Below the pieces are notes generated by a model. The model was not told where the DNA came from, made no database searches, and worked only from the letters and a program-made list of their open reading frames with translations. Shown in pieces: positions 28,175 through 35,678 of a stretch of DNA of 51,840 nucleotides. The DNA is from Streptomyces sp. MZ04. Lineage in GTDB: Bacteria > Actinomycetota > Actinomycetes > Streptomycetales > Streptomycetaceae. Location of the stretch: the NCBI RefSeq assembly GCF_004684775.1, contig NZ_SRIC01000026.1, positions 1 through 51,840 of the forward strand, read 5' to 3'. The position numbers and the translations under genes are program-made. Within the stretch, counting starts at the first letter, position 1. Every line of letters begins with the position of its first letter.

Positions 28175-30594
28175 AGCGCACGCACCGCCGTCGCCAGTTC
28201 GGTGATGCGACGGATGGTGTCGTCCACGTCCTTGACGGGGACGGCCTCGTGGGCGCCCTTGACGCACCAGCGGATGATGTCCCCGGCGTCGTCGCCGTAC
28301 CTGCGCGACAGCTCGCCCATCGCCTCGCCCGGCCGGTCCGATTCGCCGTACAGGGCGAGGGAGGCCAGGTCGGACAGCTTGTGCGCCGCGGCGATCCGCC
28401 GCTCCACCTCCGCGTGCGCGAGGCCCCGCGCCAGCAGGCGCCGTCTGGCCGGCTCCAGGAACGCGGCCTCCAGCGCCGTGCGGCACAGTCCGGGCAGGAC
28501 GCGTGCGGTGACGGGGGCGGGCAGGTCCGTGGTGCGGGCCAGCGCCTTCGCGTCGCGCAGGGCCTGCCGCACCGGGTCGCTGCCGGACCGCACCCGCACC
28601 ACGGACCGCTCACGCCGCTCCACGTCGAGGATCGTCGCGGGCAGCCGCAGATACTTCAGGGCCTGTGGCAGCCGGGTGTCGTGGGTGAAGACGATCACCT
28701 GCCGGGTCCGGGCGAGCTCGGCGAGGACGCGGGCCAGGCCGTCGACCTTGGCCGGGTCCATGGACTGCACCGGGTCGTCGATGACGAGGAAGGGGAAGGG
28801 GTTCTCGGCCAGCTTGGTGCGCGGCAGGAAGAGGGAGAGGGCCAGCGCGAACAGCTCGCCCTGGCTCATGACGCCGAGCGCCGGCGCGTCGATGTCGTCC
28901 ACCGTCACGTCGAGGGCGACCTTGCGCTGGGTGCCCGCGCCGCCCAACTGCACAGGACCGAGCGATACGTTGCTCTGCTGGCGCAGCTGCGACCAGACGG
29001 ACTGCGCCTGGTCCGCGATCGGCCGCATGCGCTCGGCACGGATCTCGTCGTGCGCGGCCCTGAGCCACTTCTGCGCCGCCTTCACCGAGGCGAGGCGCGG
29101 CTTGGCGGCCTGGGCGGCGAACGCCGTGTCGAGCCAGGCGCTCAGCGCCGCGGCGCGGTCACGCCATGAGTCGTCCTGGTCGGCGAGGCGCTTGGCGGCC
29201 GCCTCACGCGTGACGCGGCAGGCATCCGCGACGACGCGCGCGGCGCGGGGCGCCTGATCGGCGAGTGCCTCCGCGTCGGTCAGGCCCCGGCAGTCCAGCC
29301 AGTCGGACCAGGCGTCGGCGAGCGGGGACGCCAGCCAGCCGGGCGGCGGCACGACGAGGTGCCGTACGGCCTGTGCGGCATCGGCCAGTTCCTGCCGGGC
29401 GGCCCGCGCGGTCTCGGCCTCGGCGCGCAGCAGCCGTGCCTGCTCGTCGGCCCGCTCGGCCCACTCGTCGTCGATCCGTCCTTCGCCGCCGCATACCGGG
29501 CAGGCCCCGTCGCCGGGGTGGGACCGCTGGTGGGTGAGGGCGCGCTCCAGGAGGTCGGCGCGCTGCCGGGCGTCCTCGGCGGATGTGGACCGGACGGCTT
29601 CGGCGTCCGCCACCGCCGAGCGCACGCGCCGCGCGGCGGAGGCGACCGCTTCCATGTCGGGGCCGGTGAGTTCGGCGCGGCGGCGCAGGTCGGCGAGGAC
29701 CGCGTCGTCGGTGACGCCGGTGCCGGACGCGATGTCACGCACGCGCTCCAGGTCCTTCGTACGACTGCTCAGCAGGCCCAGCGCCTCCGTGGCCCGCGGG
29801 TCGTTGACCTCGCCCAAGAGCTCGAGCAGGTCCGGGAGCTGCGCCGCGGCGGCCTTGATCGGGGCGTCGAGTTCGCGCGCCTTCTCCTGCAACCGCTTCG
29901 TCGCCGCGGTGAGTTGCTCGAGTCCGAGAATCGAGGCGACCGCGTCGTACATCTCGCTCGGCCTGCCGCCGATCATCTGGCCGAGTTCGGAGTACGAGAG
30001 GAAGGGCCGGTACGTCGCGAGCACCGGGGCCCAGCCGAGGGAGTCGAAGGGCACGGGGTCGGATCCGGGCCGCTCGAACTCGGCCGCCGAGTCCGCGACG
30101 TCGTCGCCGCTCCAGGCGCGCAGCACGGTCGCGGGCTCCGTGTCCCCCTCCATCAGCAACTCGACGGCGACCTGCGGCGTGACTCCCTCGTGCAGGTTGC
30201 GCCAGCTCTTGCGCCAGATGTCGCTGCGGCCACGCCAGCGGGCGTTGTCTCCGGTCAGCGCGATCTCGACGGCTTCGGCGAAGCTGGACTTTCCGGAGCC
30301 GTTGCGGCCCGTGACCAGCGTGAGGCCGGGGCCCGCCGTGAGCGGCAGGCGGGTGGTGCGGCCGATGCCGCGGAAGCCTGCCACGGTGACCGACCGGAGA
30401 TAGGCACGCGGCACTTCGGCGTGCGTGGGAGCCCCGCCGCCCAGGACCTCCAGGAGTACGTCGCTCGCCTCCTGGCCGATGCCCGAGTCCGCCAACTTCG
30501 CCATGACGAGGCCCAGTAGGCTTTCCGGGGCGGGCGATGGCCCGGGGGCCGACGCTAATGCGGGTGCTGCTGCGGTTGCGGATTCGGGCGTCAT
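28171..30594 (-). CDS. Rad50/SbcC-like zinc-hook ATPase with a C-terminal HEPN-like extension
   Basis: An 807-residue SMC-family ATPase. Walker A is GRNGSGKSS (96-104), after FRGIGRTTRLPLT. Two coiled-coil arms flank a zinc hook CPVC (365-368). The ABC signature region is MSQGELFALALSLFL (from 576), Walker B is FLVIDDPVQSMD (602-613) and the H-loop is FTHDTR (His638). About 150 extra helical residues follow, with Arg775 to His782 fitting the RX6H form of the HEPN motif. This order resembles RloC-type proteins, which join a Rad50-like ATPase to an RNase. ATG at 30594 fits a leaderless promoter. Codon 13 is TTA (30556-30558), rare in Streptomyces and read by the bldA tRNA. It is divergent from a five-gene operon with nuclease and helicase. 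Confidence 0.88.
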   Translation of the reverse strand: MTPESATAAAPALASAPGPSPAPESLLGLVMAKLADSGIGQEASDVLLEVLGGGAPTHAEVPRAYLRSVTVAGFRGIGRTTRLPLTAGPGLTLVTGRNGSGKSSFAEAVEIALTGDNARWRGRSDIWRKSWRNLHEGVTPQVAVELLMEGDTEPATVLRAWSGDDVADSAAEFERPGSDPVPFDSLGWAPVLATYRPFLSYSELGQMIGGRPSEMYDAVASILGLEQLTAATKRLQEKARELDAPIKAAAAQLPDLLELLGEVNDPRATEALGLLSSRTKDLERVRDIASGTGVTDDAVLADLRRRAELTGPDMEAVASAARRVRSAVADAEAVRSTSAEDARQRADLLERALTHQRSHPGDGACPVCGGEGRIDDEWAERADEQARLLRAEAETARAARQELADAAQAVRHLVVPPPGWLASPLADAWSDWLDCRGLTDAEALADQAPRAARVVADACRVTREAAAKRLADQDDSWRDRAAALSAWLDTAFAAQAAKPRLASVKAAQKWLRAAHDEIRAERMRPIADQAQSVWSQLRQQSNVSLGPVQLGGAGTQRKVALDVTVDDIDAPALGVMSQGELFALALSLFLPRTKLAENPFPFLVIDDPVQSMDPAKVDGLARVLAELARTRQVIVFTHDTRLPQALKYLRLPATILDVERRERSVVRVRSGSDPVRQALRDAKALARTTDLPAPVTARVLPGLCRTALEAAFLEPARRRLLARGLAHAEVERRIAAAHKLSDLASLALYGESDRPGEAMGELSRRYGDDAGDIIRWCVKGAHEAVPVKDVDDTIRRITELATAVRAL

Positions 30595-30602
30595 GGATGC
30601 GG

Positions 30603-30683
30603 AGCGTAGTCCCGCGGGCGCCAACTTTGGAAGTGGTTTGGAAAACATTGGAATTTCATGGCTCCCGCGCTACTCTCCCCCGC
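30603..30683. promoter_or_regulatory. Divergent leaderless promoters with three phased TTTGGAA boxes
   Basis: Rightward: TTGGAA (30648-30653), 17 bp, TACTCT (30671-30676), 7 bases, ATG at 30684. Leftward: TTCCAA (30632-30627), 18 bp, TACGCT (30608-30603), 8 bases, ATG at 30594. TTTGGAA occurs at 30626-30632 and 30637-30643 and ATTGGAA at 30647-30653, spaced 11 and 10 bp. The outer boxes coincide with the two -35 regions. One protein bound along one face of the helix could control both arms. The stretch is clearly richer in A+T than its surroundings. Confidence 0.6.
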
Positions 30684-31544
30684 ATGGACGCGTCGATCGA
30701 AGACCTCGAAGCGCGCATGTCCGACCTCAGAGGGCGGCTGCGCGAAGCCGTGCGCACCCGCGACAAGGCAGGCGCCGCCCTCGTGCGCGAAGCCCTGCGT
30801 GAGGCGGACGCCGCCTGGCACGCCGCGCTCGAGGCCGAGGCCGAATCCGAAGCCGAGCGCGGGGAACCCGCCACACCCGCGGCACCGGCCGAGAGGCCCC
30901 TCTCCGCGGCACACCCGCGACCACCCGTCGGCGTCCCGGTGCGCGAACAGGTCCACCAGGCGCTGACCATCCTCGGCGCCCCCGCGTCGCCGAAGCTCAT
31001 CTCCGCGACGTACCAGGCGTTCTTCGAGAGCCAACTGGCCACCACCAAGCTGGCTTCCCTCCGCCGCGACGAGGAACGGTCCTTCACCTCGCAAGGGCAC
31101 GCCCGCCCGTACTACATCTGCGCGGCCCTCAACCACGACCGCCTCAGCCCCGCCCGCGGTCTCCTGGCCGTCTCCACCTGGCCTCTGGAGCGGCGCGCCA
31201 TCGCTCCGCTCAGCCCCCGTGCGGACTTCCTCGCCCACGCCATCGGCACCGGCGAGCAGATCCGGCGCCTCACCCTCGTCGGACGTCAACCGTCCGACGA
31301 CGCCCTGCGGTTGCTGCGCCGCTTCGCCTTCAACATCCCCGGCGCGTACGACGGCGGCGAACCCGACCCCGCCCGGGTGATCGCGTCCGCCCGGGACGAG
31401 GCCGCCGTTCACCGCGCGGCCGATGACGGGGAGCGCCGGTCCGCAGCCGAGCGCGCACGGGACCAACTGTCCGACGCACAACAACTGTTCGGCGTGACGG
31501 CCCTGCGCGACGTCCTGGGCGACACGTCCGACGGCACCTCCTGA
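30684..31544 (+). CDS. Uncharacterised protein with coiled-coil N-terminus and probable helix-turn-helix; first gene of the nuclease/helicase operon
   Basis: A 286-residue protein. Residues about 1-60 form a charged coiled coil (MDASIEDLEARMSDLRGRLR onward), followed by an Ala/Pro/Glu linker to about residue 85. Residues about 88-130 (VREQVHQALTILGAPASPKL then AFFESQLATTKLASLRRDEE) look like a winged helix-turn-helix. The remainder is mixed and ends in a charged helix. I do not recognise the family. It is the nearest gene to the phased TTTGGAA boxes and is translated from a leaderless start, so an autoregulator or DNA-binding subunit is a reasonable guess. Confidence 0.75.
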   Translation: MDASIEDLEARMSDLRGRLREAVRTRDKAGAALVREALREADAAWHAALEAEAESEAERGEPATPAAPAERPLSAAHPRPPVGVPVREQVHQALTILGAPASPKLISATYQAFFESQLATTKLASLRRDEERSFTSQGHARPYYICAALNHDRLSPARGLLAVSTWPLERRAIAPLSPRADFLAHAIGTGEQIRRLTLVGRQPSDDALRLLRRFAFNIPGAYDGGEPDPARVIASARDEAAVHRAADDGERRSAAERARDQLSDAQQLFGVTALRDVLGDTSDGTS

Positions 31545-31610
31545 CCCACCGCACACAGAACCTGACGCATCGCCACCCCTCTGGGGCGACGGTGCGACGA
31601 ACGTGAAGAA

Positions 31611-32747
31611 GTGGCCATGCCTCCGTCCCACCCCGGCCGCCCCGGCGGCCAGCCCGACAGATTCGCCCAATTACGCGGCAGTGGCGACCCGCAGGCGTTC
31701 ACCGCACGCAAGATCACGGCCCTGACCGCCAACCCCGCCTGCGGCCGTCGCGCCGTCCTCGACGCGGCCGGGGTCGACAAGGCGGCCCTTGCGACCCGCA
31801 TCGGCCATCAGCCCCGGTTCGGCCAGTCCCCGTTCGCCCTCGCGCGGGAGCGGTCCTTCGAGTCGCTGGTCAGGTGGGGCGGGTACGCGGAGATGATCCG
31901 TCTGCTCCGCGAGCGTCTCGCGATCCCGGTCGAGGAGGCGGCCGTCGCCGATCTGAACGACGTCGCGGGGAACACCTCGCTCGCCGTACGGGAGGGAGAG
32001 ACCCGTCGCCTCATCGAGCATGTGGCCGCGGGCGATGCCGCACGGCTCATCCTCGACCACCCTGTGCTCTCTCTCGAGGTCGCCGGGCGCATCGCCTATC
32101 TGGAGCCCGAGGCGCTCACCCACCGCGTCGGCGGACGGTTCTACGTGGTCGAGATCAGGTCCTTCGCCGCGATCGACGGCCAGGCCGACCCCGTCGCCGT
32201 GGCCCAGACCGCCAAACAGGCAGCGGTCCATGTCCTGGCCCTGCGCCGCGCCTTCGCCGCGGCGGGCCTGGACTCCGGACAGGTCGCCCACGAGTTCCTG
32301 CTGATCTGTCCCAAGGACTTCGCCAACCGTCCCTGCGGCCACCTCATCGACGTACGGCAGGAGTTGGACGCCCTCTCGTTCCAACTGGGCCGCATCCGGC
32401 GTGCCGATGACATCGCCGCGCTGCTGCCCGCCACGGCCACGTTCGACCTCGACGCGGAGCCGGACCGACTCGGCTCCTCCGTCGCCGCGTTGGAGGCCTC
32501 GTACGTCCCCGGATGCCTCTCCTTCTGCGAGATGGCACGCTACTGCCGCGACGAGGCCGCCGCCTGCGCGTCACCGGCCAGGCTCGGCAGCGGTGTGCGG
32601 GACAGCCTGCCCGGCATCGACTCCACCCGCACCGCGCTCGCCCACCTCGACGGCACGACCGCTCCGGGCCCCGCCGAGGCCGACGCCGTCGACCTGCTGC
32701 GCGCCGCGGACCGGCTGCGCCGCCTGCGCCGAGGAGGTGCCGCTTGA
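31611..32747 (+). CDS. Cas4/RecB-like PD-(D/E)XK protein with a predicted 4Fe-4S cluster
   Basis: A 378-residue protein with the cysteine layout of Cas4, AddB and Dna2 nucleases: one N-terminal cysteine (Cys44 in NPACGRR) and a C-terminal cluster Cys302, Cys306, Cys312 and Cys319 (GCLSFCEMARYC then DEAAAC). Between them are a nuclease-like core with Glu165 (YLEPEAL), Glu181-Ile-Arg183 (VVEIRSF) where E-x-K is usual, and Gln203 to His207 where the RecB family has QxxxY. The Arg in place of Lys may weaken activity. GTG at 31611 and ATG at 31617 are both possible starts. Codon 21 is TTA (31671-31673), implying bldA-dependent translation. The stop overlaps the next start as TTGA. Confidence 0.75.
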   Translation: MAMPPSHPGRPGGQPDRFAQLRGSGDPQAFTARKITALTANPACGRRAVLDAAGVDKAALATRIGHQPRFGQSPFALARERSFESLVRWGGYAEMIRLLRERLAIPVEEAAVADLNDVAGNTSLAVREGETRRLIEHVAAGDAARLILDHPVLSLEVAGRIAYLEPEALTHRVGGRFYVVEIRSFAAIDGQADPVAVAQTAKQAAVHVLALRRAFAAAGLDSGQVAHEFLLICPKDFANRPCGHLIDVRQELDALSFQLGRIRRADDIAALLPATATFDLDAEPDRLGSSVAALEASYVPGCLSFCEMARYCRDEAAACASPARLGSGVRDSLPGIDSTRTALAHLDGTTAPGPAEADAVDLLRAADRLRRLRRGGAA

Positions 32748-34234
32748 GCACGCTCACCACCGTCGCCACCCTGCACGCCACGCGTACGGGCCACGCCGAA
32801 GCTCTGTCGACGGTCCGTCACCAGCACGTGGACGAGCGGCCGTTCGTCCTCGTGCCCCTGAAGCTTGCGGGCGAGGCCTGCGCGCCGCTCGCCGCGATGG
32901 CCGGGACCGACCCCGAGCGCCCGGTGCTGCTGACGGTGCATCAGCCACAGAACCGCGACGCGCGGTTCGCCTTCTGTGCGGAACTCGCGGGCCTGCTGCT
33001 CACGCACATCGAGGCGTGCCGCTCCGCGACGGAGACCTACACGGCCGGACGTCCCCAAGAGGAGCGGACACGTGCCACGCGCGCACCGCAGATCCTCGTT
33101 CCCACCACGGACGCGATCGCCTACCTCCGTCTCCTTGCCCGCTCGACCCGTCTGCGCGCGACCGAGGGTCCGCACGCCGTCGACCCGTCGGTGCCCGCCT
33201 TGGGCAAGTGGCTGACCTGGGCCACCGACGCGGCCGAGTTCCCCGGATCCAGCACCCTGCTCGCCATGACCCGGACCCTGACCGCCCATTGGGCCACGGG
33301 CCAGAGCCCCGCCGAGAACGCGAACCTCGCCTCCTTGCTGGCCTGGATCGACCCGCCGCCGGGGCGGACCGGCGCCGAGGCGGCCCGGGTCGCGGAGGAC
33401 CCGGCGGCGTGCCCGCCCGCGGGTCCCGCGACCGACCCGGTCTTCGACCAGCAGCTCTACGACCTGATGACCCGTCACCGTGCGGCGTCCTCCACCGCGG
33501 CCCGCGCGGCGGCGGCCCGGCAGATCGACCTCGAACTGCGCGGACAGCTGCTGCCCACCTGGCAGTTGATGTGGCGGGGCATCGAGCTGCTGCGCGCCCT
33601 GCCCGCCGGCCGTCACGTCGCGGACCGCTGGACCCTGGACCGCACTCTCTTCACCTCCTACGCCGACTATCTCGACGAGGACGGCCGCCCCCAGGCCCGC
33701 CGTGACCACGCCGTCGGCGCGGCCCGCAGGCTGGCCCGGCTCGAAGAGGCGACCGCGCGGTACGAGGCCGAGCGCGCCTACGACGATCCGCTGGTGATGG
33801 CCGAATACGAGCTGACGGGCGAGGCGTTCAGCGGGACAGTGGTGGAACGTGATCCGGACCGGCTCGACACGTCGGGCAGAACTCCCCGCCGACGCCCGAC
33901 GATCACGCTGCGAACGCGGGAGCCGGTCCGTCTGGCGGTGGGAGACCTCGTCCGCTGTCCGGCCCGCCCCTCCCAGAAGGCGGTGATCGTGTCCCTCGAC
34001 GCGGAGCACCGCGCGGTCCTCGTCGAGATCACCGGGGGCCTTGGCCAGGGCTACAAGAAGCCCCTGCCGGCCGGCACCGTCCCCGAGCTTGACGAACAGC
34101 TGACGTTCAGCACCCTCGACCCCCGCGGCATGCTCACCCCGCTGCCCGCCGAGGAGGACACCCCCTGGACGCACGGCGGGCCGCCTGCCCCGTACGAGCC
34201 CACCGACGAGGACGCCGAGGAGATCTGGGAATGA
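32744..34234 (+). CDS. Uncharacterised 496-residue protein between nuclease and helicase genes
   Basis: I do not recognise this family. The N-terminal half is globular (RPFVLVPLKLAGEACAPLAA then VLLTVHQPQNRDARFAFCAE), the middle is helical (ELRGQLLPTWQLMWRGIELL), and residues about 395-470 look like a small beta barrel (TLRTREPVRLAVGDLVRCPA then AVIVSLDAEHRAVLVEI). The tail is acidic. The start is TTG at 32744, overlapping the preceding TGA. GAGGAGG stands 6 bases upstream, so this rare start codon is well supported. The stop overlaps the helicase start as ATGA. Tight coupling on both sides implies a complex with the nuclease and helicase. Confidence 0.8.
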   Translation: MSTLTTVATLHATRTGHAEALSTVRHQHVDERPFVLVPLKLAGEACAPLAAMAGTDPERPVLLTVHQPQNRDARFAFCAELAGLLLTHIEACRSATETYTAGRPQEERTRATRAPQILVPTTDAIAYLRLLARSTRLRATEGPHAVDPSVPALGKWLTWATDAAEFPGSSTLLAMTRTLTAHWATGQSPAENANLASLLAWIDPPPGRTGAEAARVAEDPAACPPAGPATDPVFDQQLYDLMTRHRAASSTAARAAAARQIDLELRGQLLPTWQLMWRGIELLRALPAGRHVADRWTLDRTLFTSYADYLDEDGRPQARRDHAVGAARRLARLEEATARYEAERAYDDPLVMAEYELTGEAFSGTVVERDPDRLDTSGRTPRRRPTITLRTREPVRLAVGDLVRCPARPSQKAVIVSLDAEHRAVLVEITGGLGQGYKKPLPAGTVPELDEQLTFSTLDPRGMLTPLPAEEDTPWTHGGPPAPYEPTDEDAEEIWE

Positions 34235-35568
34235 CGGCCACCGCACCCCCGTCCGAGCGGGCCGACCGGGCGGCCGGCGCCATCCTCGCCGACCTGGACT
34301 CCACACCGGGCCGCGGAGTCGTCGTCGACTCCCCGCCCGGCGCCGGCAAGTCCACGCTCGTGGTCAACGCGACCGGCCACCTCACGGCCACCGGCCGCCA
34401 GGTGATGATCGTCGCCCAGACGAACGAGCAGGTGGACGACCTGGTGGACCGTCTGGCGTCGCGACACCCCGGACTCGCCGTGGGCCGCCTCCACAAGTCC
34501 GGCTTCACGCTGCCGGAGCGCGTCGCACGCCACCCGGATGTCGTCGGCTCATCGGACGTGCTGGAGCTGCGCGAACTGCCGGTGGTCGTCTCCACGGCGG
34601 CGAAGTGGTCGTATGTCAGCGTCGACAAGTGTCCGCCCTGGCGGTGGGCGATCGTCGACGAGGCCTACCAGATGCGCTCCGACGCGCTCCTCGCGACCGC
34701 CCCGCTGTTCGCACTCCCCGAGTCGAAGGTCCTCTTCGTGGGCGATCCGGGCCAGCTCGACCCGTTCGCCACCGTCGACACGGACCGCTGGCACGGCCTG
34801 ACCTGGGATCCGTTGCGCAATGCCGTCGATGTCACCCTGGCCCACAACCCGGACCTGGCGCGCCACCAACTGCCGGTCTCCTGGCGCCTTCCGGCGTCGG
34901 CGGCGCCCCTGGTGGAGCAGGCGTTCTACCCCTTCTCCCCCTTCGTCTCCGGGACACGGCCGGGCGAGCGCGTCCTGTCGTACGCGACCGCGGCTCACCC
35001 CTCGACCCCGCTCGACGACGTCCTGGCGCGGAGCGCCGACGGCGGCTGGGGCTATCTGGAACTCCCGTCCCGCCACACCCTTGACGTCGACCAGGAGCTG
35101 GCCGATGCCCTGGCGGCGACGGCCGCCCGCTTCCTGGAACGGGGTGCGTCCGCCGACGGCACGCCACTGGACAAGGCCCGCATCGCGATCGGCACGGCCC
35201 GCACGATCCAGGCGGATGCCGTACGGCGCTCGCTGGCGGCCCGCGGCCTGACCGGCATCACCGTCGACACCGCCAACCGGCTCCAGGGCCGTGAGTTCGA
35301 CGTGACGCTCGTCTGGCATCCGCTCTCCGGCCGACAGGACGCCTCCGCGTTCCACTTGGAGACGGGCCGGCTGTGCGTCCTGCTGTCGCGGCACCGGTAC
35401 GCGTGTGTCGTGGTGGCGCGGGCGGGCATCAGGGACCTCCTCGACCGCCATCCCACCGCGCGGCCGGTCCATCTCGACGTACCGCCGAAGTTCCCCGACG
35501 GGTGGCGTGCGCATCAGACCGTCATGGGCCATCTGGACCGAACCGAGTATCGCGTACGAGCGACGTGA
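34231..35568 (+). CDS. Superfamily 1 (UPF1/Dna2-like) helicase
   Basis: A 445-residue SF1 helicase core: Walker A PPGAGKST (35-42), motif II IVDEAYQ (DEAY 143-146), motif III GDPGQLDPF (171-179), motif IV-like SWRLP, motif V TANRLQGREFDVTLVWHP and motif VI VLLSRHRYACVVV. Together they place it near the Dna2/UPF1 group rather than UvrD. Domains 1B and 2B are small. Coupled to a Fe-S nuclease two genes upstream, it could act like a Dna2 or AddAB helicase-nuclease with the functions on separate chains. ATG at 34231 overlaps the preceding stop. Confidence 0.88.
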   Translation: MTATAPPSERADRAAGAILADLDSTPGRGVVVDSPPGAGKSTLVVNATGHLTATGRQVMIVAQTNEQVDDLVDRLASRHPGLAVGRLHKSGFTLPERVARHPDVVGSSDVLELRELPVVVSTAAKWSYVSVDKCPPWRWAIVDEAYQMRSDALLATAPLFALPESKVLFVGDPGQLDPFATVDTDRWHGLTWDPLRNAVDVTLAHNPDLARHQLPVSWRLPASAAPLVEQAFYPFSPFVSGTRPGERVLSYATAAHPSTPLDDVLARSADGGWGYLELPSRHTLDVDQELADALAATAARFLERGASADGTPLDKARIAIGTARTIQADAVRRSLAARGLTGITVDTANRLQGREFDVTLVWHPLSGRQDASAFHLETGRLCVLLSRHRYACVVVARAGIRDLLDRHPTARPVHLDVPPKFPDGWRAHQTVMGHLDRTEYRVRAT

Positions 35569-35599
35569 TCAGGGCAAGTGATCAGGGCAAGTGATCAGG
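35565..35599. repeat. 13-bp tandem repeat at the helicase 3' end
   Basis: gtgatcagggcaa at 35565-35577 and 35578-35590, then a partial copy to 35599. The first unit contains the helicase stop codon. A run of ggggagtcggga-like sequence follows, up to the next gene at 35679. Confidence 0.85.
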
Positions 35600-35678
35600 T
35601 GACGGACAGAATTCCCGTCGGGGAACGGGGAGTCGGGAGTGGGGAGTTGCTGATGGGGAATGAGGAGTCGGGAGCACG

